From Atopostipes sp963558565 (GTDB lineage Bacteria; Bacillota; Bacilli; Lactobacillales; Carnobacteriaceae_A), in the NCBI GenBank assembly GCA_963558565.1, contig CAUWGX010000004.1:62001-126000 (forward strand): a stretch of DNA of 64,000 bases. Reading direction: 5' to 3'. Every line of letters begins with the position of its first letter. The stretch's first letter is position 1. Of this stretch, positions 23,782 through 33,006 are shown in pieces. The position numbers were made by a program, and so were the translations under genes. Below the pieces are notes generated by a model. That model had not been told where the DNA came from and searched no databases. It saw nothing but the letters and a program-made list of their open reading frames with translations.

Positions 23782-25221
23782 TTGGAGAATAAGTATATAT
23801 TTTCAAAACAGATTGATGACAGATTTAAACATAATGTACAATTAAATGATTATTATTTTAATCATAATTATAAAACTTCACAAATCAGTTACATAATAAA
23901 AGAAAATTCTTTTATCGTAGTAGTTGGAGATTTTATCCATGCACACGCTCCATCTCAGACGTTAAATGAAACAACAGCAAAACTTTTTGAATGTAAGAAT
24001 ATATATGAATTAGTGGAGCAGACAAAATATTTAGCAGGACGTTATCTCATTTTAGCGAGTGATGATGTGTCACTAAATTATGTTTTAACAGATCCAACAG
24101 TATCGATACCAATTAACTACACCTTTAAAGAAAATGAAGTTATGCTTGCTTCCCATGCTAAATTTATAGCAGATAAATACGACTACGAACATTCTGAAGA
24201 TGCAATAAATATAAAAAAAGGAGCTGAACAACAACAGCCCTTACCTTATAATATAACAATGTTTAAGGAGATAAAAACACTTATTCCTAATCATTATTTA
24301 GATATTAATCATCAAAAAATGAGAAGGTTTTTTCCGTTACATCCTGTAGATACGGTCTCTTTAGACGAGGCAGTTGAAGAAACGATTGAATTATCTAAAA
24401 ACATTATAAAAGGGTACTTTAATACTAGAAAAGTGGCTCTTCCTATAACTTCTGGTGTAGATAGTCGAGCAATTTTAGCTTTAATGAAAGACCAAGCACA
24501 AGATTTAGAAATGTATACTTATTATCATAATGAATTTACTGAAAAAACTGGGGATATAAGAATTCCTAAAGGTCTTTCGGAGCGTCTGGGTCTTAATTAT
24601 CGAACATTGCCTATTCAAGAAATGCCTTCTGAATTAGATGAAAACATAACACAAGAACTTACAGGGTTAGAAAATCATCGGATTTTAAATAATGGTTATA
24701 CATTCGCGAATTCCGATCTTTCTGCTTATTATCCAGCTCAAGGAGATATCATTTCATTAACAAAAAGCCCATTTGGGAAAGACCTACCCGAATCGCGTGC
24801 GACATTGAATTACTTTTTAACAAAAACGCATAACTATTCTTCTGAAATAAAAGACTATCTGAGTGAATGGATGGAAAATGCTGCTCCATATGCTAAAAAA
24901 AGTGGCGTTTCAATGTTTGACTTATATAATTGGGAGTACCGTTTAGGTAGATGGCTACCAAACAATATTAAAAACTATGATTACTTTATTGACCCAATTT
25001 ATATTTTTAATTGTCGATATTTAGTTGAGTTATGGGTAAGGATCTCTCGGAAAGAACGGACGGAACGTTCATTTCATTTAGAGATAATGAAAAGAGAATG
25101 GCCTGAACTATTAGAAGTTCCATTTAATCCAGATGAAAGAATTATAGGTAAGGTATTTTCAAATTCACATATGTTTTACTTTGGAAGCTTTGCAAAATAT
25201 TATGCGGAGAAGTGGTTATAA
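23782..25221 (+). CDS. Asparagine synthetase-like protein in polysaccharide locus
   Basis: Resembles the synthetase half of asparagine synthetase B (adenine-nucleotide alpha-hydrolase fold). VALPITSGVDSRAILALMKD is the PP-loop, here SGVDSR rather than SGGLDS. An N-terminal domain (about 1-190) resembles the glutaminase fold (VGDFIHAHAP, YLAGRYLILASDD) but has no Cys at position 2, so it cannot use glutamine in the usual way. The start is TTG 23782 with AAAGGTGAG about 8 nt upstream. 479 residues. In surface-glycan loci such proteins are thought to amidate uronic acids or ligate amines; that is inference here. It overlaps nothing and is followed at 2 bp by a GT4. Confidence 0.75.
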   Translation: MENKYIFSKQIDDRFKHNVQLNDYYFNHNYKTSQISYIIKENSFIVVVGDFIHAHAPSQTLNETTAKLFECKNIYELVEQTKYLAGRYLILASDDVSLNYVLTDPTVSIPINYTFKENEVMLASHAKFIADKYDYEHSEDAINIKKGAEQQQPLPYNITMFKEIKTLIPNHYLDINHQKMRRFFPLHPVDTVSLDEAVEETIELSKNIIKGYFNTRKVALPITSGVDSRAILALMKDQAQDLEMYTYYHNEFTEKTGDIRIPKGLSERLGLNYRTLPIQEMPSELDENITQELTGLENHRILNNGYTFANSDLSAYYPAQGDIISLTKSPFGKDLPESRATLNYFLTKTHNYSSEIKDYLSEWMENAAPYAKKSGVSMFDLYNWEYRLGRWLPNNIKNYDYFIDPIYIFNCRYLVELWVRISRKERTERSFHLEIMKREWPELLEVPFNPDERIIGKVFSNSHMFYFGSFAKYYAEKWL

Positions 25222-25222
25222 A

Positions 25223-26350
25223 ATGAATGTTTTACACATTAATTCGAATTATTTAACATCAAAATTACATGAAAATCTTTTAGATAAGATTGAATCTGAG
25301 GATTTACACAACACAGTGTTCATGCCGATTAAATTTGAAACACAGGATGATTTTTTATATGAATCAAAACATGAAGTGCATTCTCCGGTAACTTTCAATA
25401 ATAGAGATAAATATTTCTTTACGTATAAACAAAATAAAATTTATAAAAAGTTACTTGAAACGTTAGAAGTAAATGACTTCGACGTAGTACATGCGCACAC
25501 TTTGTTTACAGATGGAAATAATGCATTGAGATTATATAAAGAATATGGCATTCCTTACGTGGTTACTGTACGAGGTTTTACAGATATTGAAAGTTTCTTT
25601 AAAATACGGATAAATTTGCGGAAAAAAGGACGAGAAATTTTACAAGAAGCAAGTAAAGTGATCTTTTTATCTGCACTTAATCGTGAGCAATTATTGAATC
25701 AATATATTCCATCTGAAGCATTAAAAAATGAAATCATGAATAAGTCGATTATTTTACCAAACGGTATTGACGACTTTTGGTTTGAAAATGAAGGTCCTGT
25801 TAAGACCTTAAAGCCTAAACAAGAACTTAGTTTTATTCAAGTGGGTAAGATTTACAAACGAAAAAATATTCTTGGAAGTATCGCAGGAATAAAAATTTAT
25901 GACGAAGAGAACAATAAAAATTCTCAATTAACGGTGGTTGGTGGTGTTGAAGACGAAGACTATGCTAAAAGTGTGCAAAGTGAGACTGAATTGACTGTTA
26001 ACATGGTCTCTCAAACGGATCGAGAAGAATTAATCCAAATATATAGAGAGAATGATATCTTTATCATGCCCTCTTTCCAGGAAACATTCGGCCTTGTTTA
26101 TCCTGAAGCAATGAGTCAAGGATTACCTGTCATCTATTCAAAAGGCCAAGGGTTTGATAATCAATTTCCTGATGGCGAAGTAGGGTATGCGGTGGAAGCT
26201 GATAATCCTCAGGATATCGCCCAGAAAATTGAATTAATATTGAATGATTATGAAAACATCTCAAAAAGAGCTCTTGAAAAATATAAAAAATTTAACTGGG
26301 ACATTCTATCAAAACACTATGTTGATATTTATAAAAATCTGTTAAAATAA
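25223..26350 (+). CDS. GT4 glycosyltransferase, locus 1 (first)
   Basis: GT-B fold family 4 transferase of 375 residues. The N-terminal acceptor domain begins MNVLHINSNYLTSKLHENL, with VVHAHTLFTDGNNALRLY and VTVRGFTD. The C-terminal nucleotide-sugar domain has QVGKIYKRKNILGSIAGI, IFIMPSFQETFGLVYPEAMS (the E-x7-E motif) and a C-terminal helix. The ATG at 25223 is one nucleotide past the upstream stop and matches the typical N-terminus; in-frame codons further upstream overlap the previous gene by 40 nt. Sugar specificity unknown. Confidence 0.88.
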   Translation: MNVLHINSNYLTSKLHENLLDKIESEDLHNTVFMPIKFETQDDFLYESKHEVHSPVTFNNRDKYFFTYKQNKIYKKLLETLEVNDFDVVHAHTLFTDGNNALRLYKEYGIPYVVTVRGFTDIESFFKIRINLRKKGREILQEASKVIFLSALNREQLLNQYIPSEALKNEIMNKSIILPNGIDDFWFENEGPVKTLKPKQELSFIQVGKIYKRKNILGSIAGIKIYDEENNKNSQLTVVGGVEDEDYAKSVQSETELTVNMVSQTDREELIQIYRENDIFIMPSFQETFGLVYPEAMSQGLPVIYSKGQGFDNQFPDGEVGYAVEADNPQDIAQKIELILNDYENISKRALEKYKKFNWDILSKHYVDIYKNLLK

Positions 26351-26399
26351 CTATTAATCATAAAAGAATGGATCTTTTTTGAATGGAGGAAATAATTAC

Positions 26400-27524
26400 A
26401 TGAGAGTCTTACATATAATGAGTGGTTTTGGTGGAGGTATTTCCTCTTTCATTTTAAACAAAGCATATTATTTCAAAGATAGTACAACAATCTTTGATGT
26501 GATGACATTTGATGAAGTCCCTCAACATTTTTTAACTGCGATCGAAAATACAGGTGGAAGAGTGTATCGGATTTCTAATCCAAAAGTTGCTGGTTTCAAG
26601 ACGTATTATGAAGAAGTGAATAGTATTATGAAAAATCTTCCGACTGATACATTTATCCATTGCCATATTAGAGGATATAGAGCTCTTCCTTTTTATTTAA
26701 TTGCTAAGAAGCATAAATTTAAAAGATTTGGCATACACGCACATACTACAGGTTTGCCTGAGGAAATGAATACTTTAGAAAATAAACTGGTACGAGGGAT
26801 TAACAATTTTGTAGCAGATGAAAAAATATCTTGTGGCAGAGAAGCCTCGAGATATTTATTTGGAGAAAAGTCACTTAGAAATAAAGAAATTGTGCATATT
26901 CCTAATAGTATTAATGCTGAAAATTTTATTCAGAAGTACTCTGTTTCTAAAGAATCTTTACTAGGTTCCGAAATAAAAGATAAGTATGTGATCGGTCATA
27001 TCGGACGATTTAATGCTGTAAAGAACCATATATTTATGTTAGATGTGATTGAAAAATTAAGTGAAACTTCACTAGCCTTTGTTTGGTTATTTATTGGCGA
27101 TGGGGACGATTTTGATAAAATAAAGAAAATAGCCAAAGACAGAGAATTAGATCCGTACATTAAATTCTTAGGTCGACGAAACGATATTCCACAGCTTCTA
27201 CAGATTATGGATCTTTTTGTTTTACCTTCCAAATATGAAGGTTTTCCAACAGTTGCGGTAGAATCTCAAGCTTCAGGGACTAAAACTTTATTGTCAGATA
27301 CTATTACAAAAGATGTGGATCTACAATTAAATTTAATCGAATTTTTAACAATAACGAAGCCTGATAGTTGGGTGAAATCTATCTTGAGTAACATAACTTA
27401 TGACAAGGTAGCTCCGCCAGTTCGTTTAGAGCGCTTGAAAAAGCAAAAGTTAACAAACAAAGAGTCAGCAGAATTATATCAAGCATTTTTAGAACAAAAA
27501 ATAACACATTATGAATTGAATTGA
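26400..27524 (+). CDS. GT4 glycosyltransferase, locus 1 (second)
   Basis: Family 4 GT-B transferase of 374 residues, of the EpsF type: MRVLHIMSGFGGGISSFILN, HCHIRGYRALPFYLIAKKHK, IPNSINAENF, IGHIGRFNAVKNHIFMLDVI and LFVLPSKYEGFPTVAVESQ (E-x7-E). TGGAGGAAAT sets the ATG at 26400; the upstream in-frame ATG at 26379 sits before that binding site. It is followed 22 bp later by the Wzz-like gene. Confidence 0.9.
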   Translation: MRVLHIMSGFGGGISSFILNKAYYFKDSTTIFDVMTFDEVPQHFLTAIENTGGRVYRISNPKVAGFKTYYEEVNSIMKNLPTDTFIHCHIRGYRALPFYLIAKKHKFKRFGIHAHTTGLPEEMNTLENKLVRGINNFVADEKISCGREASRYLFGEKSLRNKEIVHIPNSINAENFIQKYSVSKESLLGSEIKDKYVIGHIGRFNAVKNHIFMLDVIEKLSETSLAFVWLFIGDGDDFDKIKKIAKDRELDPYIKFLGRRNDIPQLLQIMDLFVLPSKYEGFPTVAVESQASGTKTLLSDTITKDVDLQLNLIEFLTITKPDSWVKSILSNITYDKVAPPVRLERLKKQKLTNKESAELYQAFLEQKITHYELN

Positions 27525-27546
27525 TGAGAAGAGAAGGAGATAACCA

Positions 27547-28758
27547 ATGAGTTTACGTTCTTTTATTAAAGATATCTGGCAACTAATTAAAGATTATAAA
27601 TGGACCATTCTAATTATAACGATAATAACGACAATACTGTCTCTTGCTTTAGCTGTATTTGTAAACAGACAAGATGAATTAGCGGAACAAGATACGAGTG
27701 CTGAAGATAGAGAGTACCATAAAGTAGGGATGGTTGATATCTATGCAGATTCTGATAATGAAAACTTTCAACTAGAACCCCATTTACCTCAAACGGTCAT
27801 TGATGAAATTCATAATTGGGACACTTTCCGTGCTTTCTTTTCATTAAATTCATCGGACCCAGAAATTACTGAAAGTGAGCCACTCAATAATTACTTTGAA
27901 GATTCATCGAACCCTATCGAAGACTTTTTAGGAATCGATCCTACGCAGCATGAAAACATTAAAATACATCCAGATACTGGGAATGCCTATATGACATTAG
28001 AGATTGATCCAGACAACGGCAGTATGCGGATGGTGAATGTTCAAGAAGGGTTTAATGATTTCCGTATTCAATTAGATGTTGATGCCGAAGAGGGAACATT
28101 TGCAGAAAATATCGGGGAAGATACAGATGACTTAGTGAACTTTAAGATTGGAATGACCCCAGGTGCAGAACAATTAGGTTATATTGAATCAGCTTATAAT
28201 TGGACAGGTGGGTTAAACTTCCCACGTATGTTTGCTCAGCGAAAAAACTTTTACATTACGGATCCAGTAGCTTTTACACCATCACCTTCAATTAATCAGG
28301 ATAATGGTTTATCTGTTCAAAACTTAATCCTACCAGCGTCCATTTCTGTTGTTATCGGATTAATTTTAGGGATCGCTTTTTCATTCGTATGGGCTATCTT
28401 CAATAAAAGAATCCAATATAGTTTTACTTATGGCTGGAGTGCTGATGATTTATATCTAAAATATGATGACTATGATAGTCCTAAACAGATTACTTATGAT
28501 ATGTTACAATCGAATTTTCAGCGTTTAGCGATTATCTCTGAAACAGAATTACCGGAAGAAATTATGCAGTCCATTCAACGTTCGAAAGGTAAAGAAGTAC
28601 AGTTCTATAACGAAATTTCTGATATTGGCTTAGACCAAAAAAATGAAGAGTTTGTACTAATTATTCAAAGAAATCAAACAACAAAAGATTGGTATCAACG
28701 ACAACGAAAACATTTAAAAGCCTATAGACAAAAATCTATAAAAATTGTCGAAATTTAA
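27547..28758 (+). CDS. Wzz-like polysaccharide co-polymerase candidate, locus 1
   Basis: 403 residues with a short cytosolic start, one helix at about 18-40 (WTILIITIITTILSLALAVF), an acidic extracytoplasmic domain of about 215 residues and a second helix at about 258-283. A cytosolic tail of about 120 residues follows, ending in a fragment that looks like a degenerate nucleotide-binding fold (EFVLIIQRNQTTKDWY). The two-helix topology and position between glycosyltransferases and polymerase suggest a chain-length regulator of the Wzz/CpsC class, but sequence likeness is weak. No tyrosine kinase or tyrosine-rich tail accompanies it, unlike the second locus. Confidence 0.6.
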   Translation: MSLRSFIKDIWQLIKDYKWTILIITIITTILSLALAVFVNRQDELAEQDTSAEDREYHKVGMVDIYADSDNENFQLEPHLPQTVIDEIHNWDTFRAFFSLNSSDPEITESEPLNNYFEDSSNPIEDFLGIDPTQHENIKIHPDTGNAYMTLEIDPDNGSMRMVNVQEGFNDFRIQLDVDAEEGTFAENIGEDTDDLVNFKIGMTPGAEQLGYIESAYNWTGGLNFPRMFAQRKNFYITDPVAFTPSPSINQDNGLSVQNLILPASISVVIGLILGIAFSFVWAIFNKRIQYSFTYGWSADDLYLKYDDYDSPKQITYDMLQSNFQRLAIISETELPEEIMQSIQRSKGKEVQFYNEISDIGLDQKNEEFVLIIQRNQTTKDWYQRQRKHLKAYRQKSIKIVEI

Positions 28759-28787
28759 AACAACCAATTTTAGAGGAGAAATCATTC

Positions 28788-30047
28788 ATGAAACGACTTG
28801 CTTATTTATTAGTTGCTACAGTGCTTTTAGGGGCTCAAATTTTAGCGATTCCTTTAGGTGTTGCACAACTTTCAGCTTATCGTTTCATGATTTTTTTATC
28901 AGTAAGTGTCTTATTTTATCGCATAATGATTAAAGATCCAGATTTGGAAATCTCTTTTGGACATAGAGGACAGTTTTCTCCTTATCAACTTTTTTATTTG
29001 TTTTGGCTTATTTACGCAGCTATATCAATCATATGGGTAGAAAATATCAGTCGATGGTTTTCTGGAATGTTTTTTGTGGGCACGGGTATTTTTTCTATTC
29101 TTTTTATCTCATATTTTATTCGAGAAAAATATGAGATAAAGAATTTATTTACTATATTTTTTGTAATGTCTGTTTTCCATCATTTTTATGCTTGGTTTGA
29201 GTCTCTTTCAGTCCCATTTCCAAAAACAACTTTTGGAAACCAAAATGATCTTGCCACCATGTTGTTAGCAGGCTTCTTCGCGGGACTTGTCATCTTTATG
29301 AACACAAGAAAAGCTTGGCTCAAATTTTTATTAATTTTATATTTTATCTCTGCCTTCTTACTTATTCAAATAACAGGTTCTAGAGGGAACACTTTAGCGC
29401 TTTTAGTTGGCCTCTTTGCTTTAGTTGGAATGAAGCTGGTTGATTATAAAATGAGTCAAAAAGGATTTTATATTTTAGTAAGTGGAATCATTATATTTCT
29501 GCTCGCCTTAATAATCTTGCCCGCATTTAGAGAATGGCTAGCAAGTATATTAGAAGTGTTATTAACAGACCAATTCCGTCCGAAAGCTTCAAACAGAAAC
29601 CGTATTAATATGATCTTAAATGGCCTCTATTTCTTACTGAAAAGTTTTGGATTGGGCGTAGGTGCTGGAAATATTGAGCACTACCTAACGAATGAAGCGA
29701 TACTCTATGTAGATGCACCAAATATTCACAATTGGTTCATGGATATATTGGTTGGGTATGGTATTATTGTATTTGCTCTTTATATCATCATGTATATTTA
29801 TATTTTAAGAAGATTATTTTTGAATTATTTTTATTCTAAAGATTCATTTATAAAAAATACTTCATTAGTATTATTTTCTTATGTCGTTGCTTTTGTTATA
29901 TCTTCTATGTCGTCCGCTACCAACATCATTATTGAATGGCAGTGGGTGTTTTGGGGGATGATCATTGCATTTGTACAGTATACAGAACGTTATGATTTAA
30001 GAGTGACAGAATCCGAACCATTAGAAACGAATCAACCTGAGATTTAG
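28788..30047 (+). CDS. O-antigen ligase/polymerase-like (Wzy), locus 1
   Basis: Polytopic membrane protein of 419 residues with about 11-12 helices and the Wzy_C signature in the middle: ITGSRGNTLALLVGLFALVG. A large extracytoplasmic loop follows, with FGLGVGAGNIEHYL and IHNWFMDILVGYGI, the pattern of the O-antigen polymerase/ligase family. It is expected to polymerise lipid-linked repeat units outside the membrane. AGAGGAGAAAT precedes the ATG. It sits directly before the flippase. Confidence 0.87.
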   Translation: MKRLAYLLVATVLLGAQILAIPLGVAQLSAYRFMIFLSVSVLFYRIMIKDPDLEISFGHRGQFSPYQLFYLFWLIYAAISIIWVENISRWFSGMFFVGTGIFSILFISYFIREKYEIKNLFTIFFVMSVFHHFYAWFESLSVPFPKTTFGNQNDLATMLLAGFFAGLVIFMNTRKAWLKFLLILYFISAFLLIQITGSRGNTLALLVGLFALVGMKLVDYKMSQKGFYILVSGIIIFLLALIILPAFREWLASILEVLLTDQFRPKASNRNRINMILNGLYFLLKSFGLGVGAGNIEHYLTNEAILYVDAPNIHNWFMDILVGYGIIVFALYIIMYIYILRRLFLNYFYSKDSFIKNTSLVLFSYVVAFVISSMSSATNIIIEWQWVFWGMIIAFVQYTERYDLRVTESEPLETNQPEI

Positions 30048-30059
30048 AGGAGAAATAGT

Positions 30060-31424
30060 ATGAAGTTACTAAAAAATATTATAGGGGTTGCCTTTTCAAA
30101 TATAGCCAGTTTTGGAACAAGTTTTATTATTGGTTTTATTTTACCGGCTATTCTATCGGTGGCCGATTATGGTTACTACCGTGAATATACCCTATACTTA
30201 AGTTTTGCTTATTTATTTAATTTAGGATTTAATGATGGAATTTATATTAAATATGGTGGAAAAGATCAAGAGGAGCTAAGCGAAGAAGTAGTCAATAGCG
30301 AGCATAATTTTGTTATGATCTTTCAGCTCATTGTTATGGGGCTGATGTTGATCTATTCCATTATCCAAGGAAATATGGTATTAGCTTTATTCTCAATCGC
30401 AACATTTTTTGTATCGATGAATACTTATCATCAGAATTTCTTACAAGCTACGGGAGAATTTAGTGTCTATTCTAAAGGAAACATCTATAAAAGTGTCTTT
30501 TACGTGGCAATTTTACTGGTCGCTACTTTGTTACTCCAATCAGATAATTATGCCTTTTACATTGCATTAAATGTTCTAAGTTTAGTCTTTATCTTTGTGT
30601 TTTATGAGTGGCATCGATACAAACAATATGGACTTCCGAAAAATGTGAGTACTAAAAATAAAGGCACGATTTTCAGAATTGGAATCTTTGTCTTAATTGC
30701 CAATATGTCCTTAACTTTTGTAGGAAATGTCGGAAACTGGGTCGTGAATTTTGGCTTTTCTATTGAGGAATTTGCTCAATATTCTTTCCAAAACTCTGTT
30801 TTAAATGTTATGCTGCTTATTATTAATGCAGTAGGTATGGTCTTTTATAACGTTATTTCAAAACATGAAAATCGTTCAATTTTAAGGGTGATTAAAGAAC
30901 TGAGTCTTCTGCTAGGAATCTTTGGAGGAGCCGCATTCTTTATCTTCGCCTTTATTATTGAAGTGTTTTTACCAGACTATGTACCAGCGATTCCATTATT
31001 ATCAATGACTTTTATAGCGATTCCGTATATTATGATTTCAAAGATTCTAATCGCGAATGTCTATAAATCAAAACGAAGTGAAACAAAATACTTTAGAGAC
31101 AGTTTGTTATTCGCAGTCTTTTCGTTCTTGCTTGTTGGAGGAGTTTTTCTGATAACAAATAGCATGACAGCAATCGCTTTAGCAACTACATTTTGTTATA
31201 TCTTTTGGTATATTTATACATCAAGAATTGAGTTTCATTATTTAAGTGGCGGAAGTAGAGAATTTATTCTTCTTGCTTCGCATGTTGTTTGGTTCTATAT
31301 CACTTCAAATATATTCTCAATAAGAATAGGGTTTATTGCTTACTTAGTTTACTTAGGAATTATCCTATTTATGTATAAAGACCGAATGAAGGAGATTGTT
31401 ACTGAACATTTAATTACTGAATAA
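30060..31424 (+). CDS. Wzx flippase/oligosaccharide exporter, locus 1
   Basis: 454-residue MOP-superfamily membrane protein with about 12-14 helices, starting MKLLKNIIGVAFSNIASFGTSF. It shows the polysaccharide-biosynthesis pattern (LNLGFNDGIYIKYGG region, inner repeat at about 215-360). Expected to flip undecaprenyl-linked repeat units across the membrane. The binding site AGAGGAGAAATAGT begins 12 bp before the ATG, next to the upstream stop. It is the last gene of locus 1, followed by a terminator at 31441. Confidence 0.88.
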   Translation: MKLLKNIIGVAFSNIASFGTSFIIGFILPAILSVADYGYYREYTLYLSFAYLFNLGFNDGIYIKYGGKDQEELSEEVVNSEHNFVMIFQLIVMGLMLIYSIIQGNMVLALFSIATFFVSMNTYHQNFLQATGEFSVYSKGNIYKSVFYVAILLVATLLLQSDNYAFYIALNVLSLVFIFVFYEWHRYKQYGLPKNVSTKNKGTIFRIGIFVLIANMSLTFVGNVGNWVVNFGFSIEEFAQYSFQNSVLNVMLLIINAVGMVFYNVISKHENRSILRVIKELSLLLGIFGGAAFFIFAFIIEVFLPDYVPAIPLLSMTFIAIPYIMISKILIANVYKSKRSETKYFRDSLLFAVFSFLLVGGVFLITNSMTAIALATTFCYIFWYIYTSRIEFHYLSGGSREFILLASHVVWFYITSNIFSIRIGFIAYLVYLGIILFMYKDRMKEIVTEHLITE

Positions 31425-31440
31425 TAGGGCACTAAAATCT

Positions 31441-31480
31441 AAGACATCCTTGAATCGAAACGGTTCAAGGATGTCTTTTT
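31441..31480 (+). terminator. Terminator of first polysaccharide locus
   Basis: AAGACATCCTTGAA pairs with TTCAAGGATGTCTT around TCGAAACGG, followed by a T run, 17 bp after the wzx stop. Confidence 0.85.
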
Positions 31481-31588
31481 CAATTTTTATTTTGTAAAAA
31501 CGGCGAAGAAGACGAGTAAATGTTGAAAATAATCTCATTCATTATCCAACACTCTTGATAGTGTTTCTTCTTGATTATTTATTGTGTG

Positions 31589-31597
31589 TGCTAAAAT
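31589..31597 (+). promoter_or_regulatory. Extended -10 promoter of M20 gene
   Basis: TGCTAAAAT with TTGATT (31571-31576) 15 bp upstream, about 36 bp before the start. Confidence 0.45.
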
Positions 31598-31632
31598 AGA
31601 TGAAAAGGAATTAAAACAGTAAGGTGGTCAAG

Positions 31633-32784
31633 ATGTACGAACAAGAAGGTTATGAATTTTTAAAAGAAATTATTGGAATGAATACCATTAAAACAAATGA
31701 AAAAGAAGTGGCGGACCGGATTGAACAAATTCTAGCGCAACATGGTATTGAAAGTGAACAAATAGAATTTGAACCGAATCGAACGTCATTAATTGCGACG
31801 ATTGAAGGGCAAGAACCGGGACCGACATTAGCATTTTCCGGTCATATGGATGTTGTTCCTGTCGGTACTGTTGAGTGGGACACTGATCCTTTTGTAGCGA
31901 CTGAAAAAGAGGGGCGCTTATACGGTCGGGGTGCTGCGGATATGAAATCAGGAGTTGCGGCCTTATTAACAGCGGCTATCCGGATTAAAGAAGCGGGCGG
32001 TCCTCAAAAAGGGCAGCTAAAATTAGTCTTTACACCAGCTGAAGAAGAGGGTGGGATTGGAGCAGAACACCTGGTTGATTTAGGTTATTTAAAAGATATC
32101 GATGCTTGTATTATCGGTGAGCCATCCAGCGTGGGTATCATTCGTGCTCACAAAGGTGTCTTATGGACGAACTTTACGACTTATGGGCAAACAGCGCATG
32201 GGTCTAAAGCGGAGTTAGGAAATAATGCCGTAGAAAGAATGTTAGAGTTCTTAACAATCTTAAGAGAGCGCTTTGACTTAGAACAAGCGCATGATGAATT
32301 ACTCGGACATTGTACGGTCAATGTCACCGTCTTTAATGGAGGCGACAGTGTCAATGTTGTGCCTGATAAAGCGAGTGTGGACATTGATATTCGGACGGTA
32401 CCTGGGCAAAGTCATGAAGAGATCTACAATGACTTTCAAGCATTGATTGATGAACTCCAGGAAAAAGATGAGCGTTATAAAATCGAGATGAAGAACATCG
32501 CAAATTTATTACCGCTGCGAACACCGGATGAGCACCCACTGATTCAAACCGCGCAAGAAGTGATCAAAGAGGTAACGGGAGAAGATAAAGAGCTTTCTTT
32601 TCTAGAAGGCGGTACCGACGGTTCAGAATTTGTCCGCGCTAACCCGGATATGGCGGTTATCATTCTAGGACCAGGCTCATTCGATATGGCACACCAACCC
32701 AATGAATATGTTGAAAAACAAGAGTTCTTTGATGCGATTGATATCTATGAACAAGTAGCGACAACTTATTTAAGTGAGGCATAA
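31633..32784 (+). CDS. M20 family ArgE/DapE-type deacylase
   Basis: Cytosolic dinuclear zinc amidohydrolase. Of the 383 residues, LAFSGHMDVVPVG holds the first metal His/Asp. GRGAADMKSGVAALL holds the bridging Asp, TPAEEEGGIGAEHL the catalytic and ligand glutamates, and a lid domain (about 170-290) follows. The ATG at 31633 is preceded by AAGGTGG at 5-6 nt; the GTG at 31624 is part of that binding site. The family includes acetylornithine deacetylase, succinyl-diaminopimelate desuccinylase and dipeptidases; no arg or dap genes lie nearby, so the substrate is open. Single gene with its own promoter. Confidence 0.88.
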   Translation: MYEQEGYEFLKEIIGMNTIKTNEKEVADRIEQILAQHGIESEQIEFEPNRTSLIATIEGQEPGPTLAFSGHMDVVPVGTVEWDTDPFVATEKEGRLYGRGAADMKSGVAALLTAAIRIKEAGGPQKGQLKLVFTPAEEEGGIGAEHLVDLGYLKDIDACIIGEPSSVGIIRAHKGVLWTNFTTYGQTAHGSKAELGNNAVERMLEFLTILRERFDLEQAHDELLGHCTVNVTVFNGGDSVNVVPDKASVDIDIRTVPGQSHEEIYNDFQALIDELQEKDERYKIEMKNIANLLPLRTPDEHPLIQTAQEVIKEVTGEDKELSFLEGGTDGSEFVRANPDMAVIILGPGSFDMAHQPNEYVEKQEFFDAIDIYEQVATTYLSEA

Positions 32785-32880
32785 GAACTGTTCTTGGGCA
32801 AGAGTTCATTTAAAGAACTATAAAAATTAAACAAAACAGAGAAATAATGGAGCATTTGATAACTGAATCATTTATAATAT

Positions 32881-32927
32881 GGCTTGCTTAACAGAAGGTT
32901 GTGATCTGTTAAGTAAGCCTTTATTGC
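32881..32927 (+). terminator. Terminator-like hairpin after M20 gene
   Basis: GGCTTGCTTAACAGA and TCTGTTAAGTAAGCC pair around AGGTTGTGA, followed by TTTATT. The T tract is short. It lies 96 bp after the stop and 80 bp before the next gene. Confidence 0.65.
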
Positions 32928-33006
32928 GAATACAACAAAAAGAATTTTTGATAGTATGTATAGAGAGTGACCTATAAGTAGAAGAAATATAGTGAGGAGG
33001 GTAACG

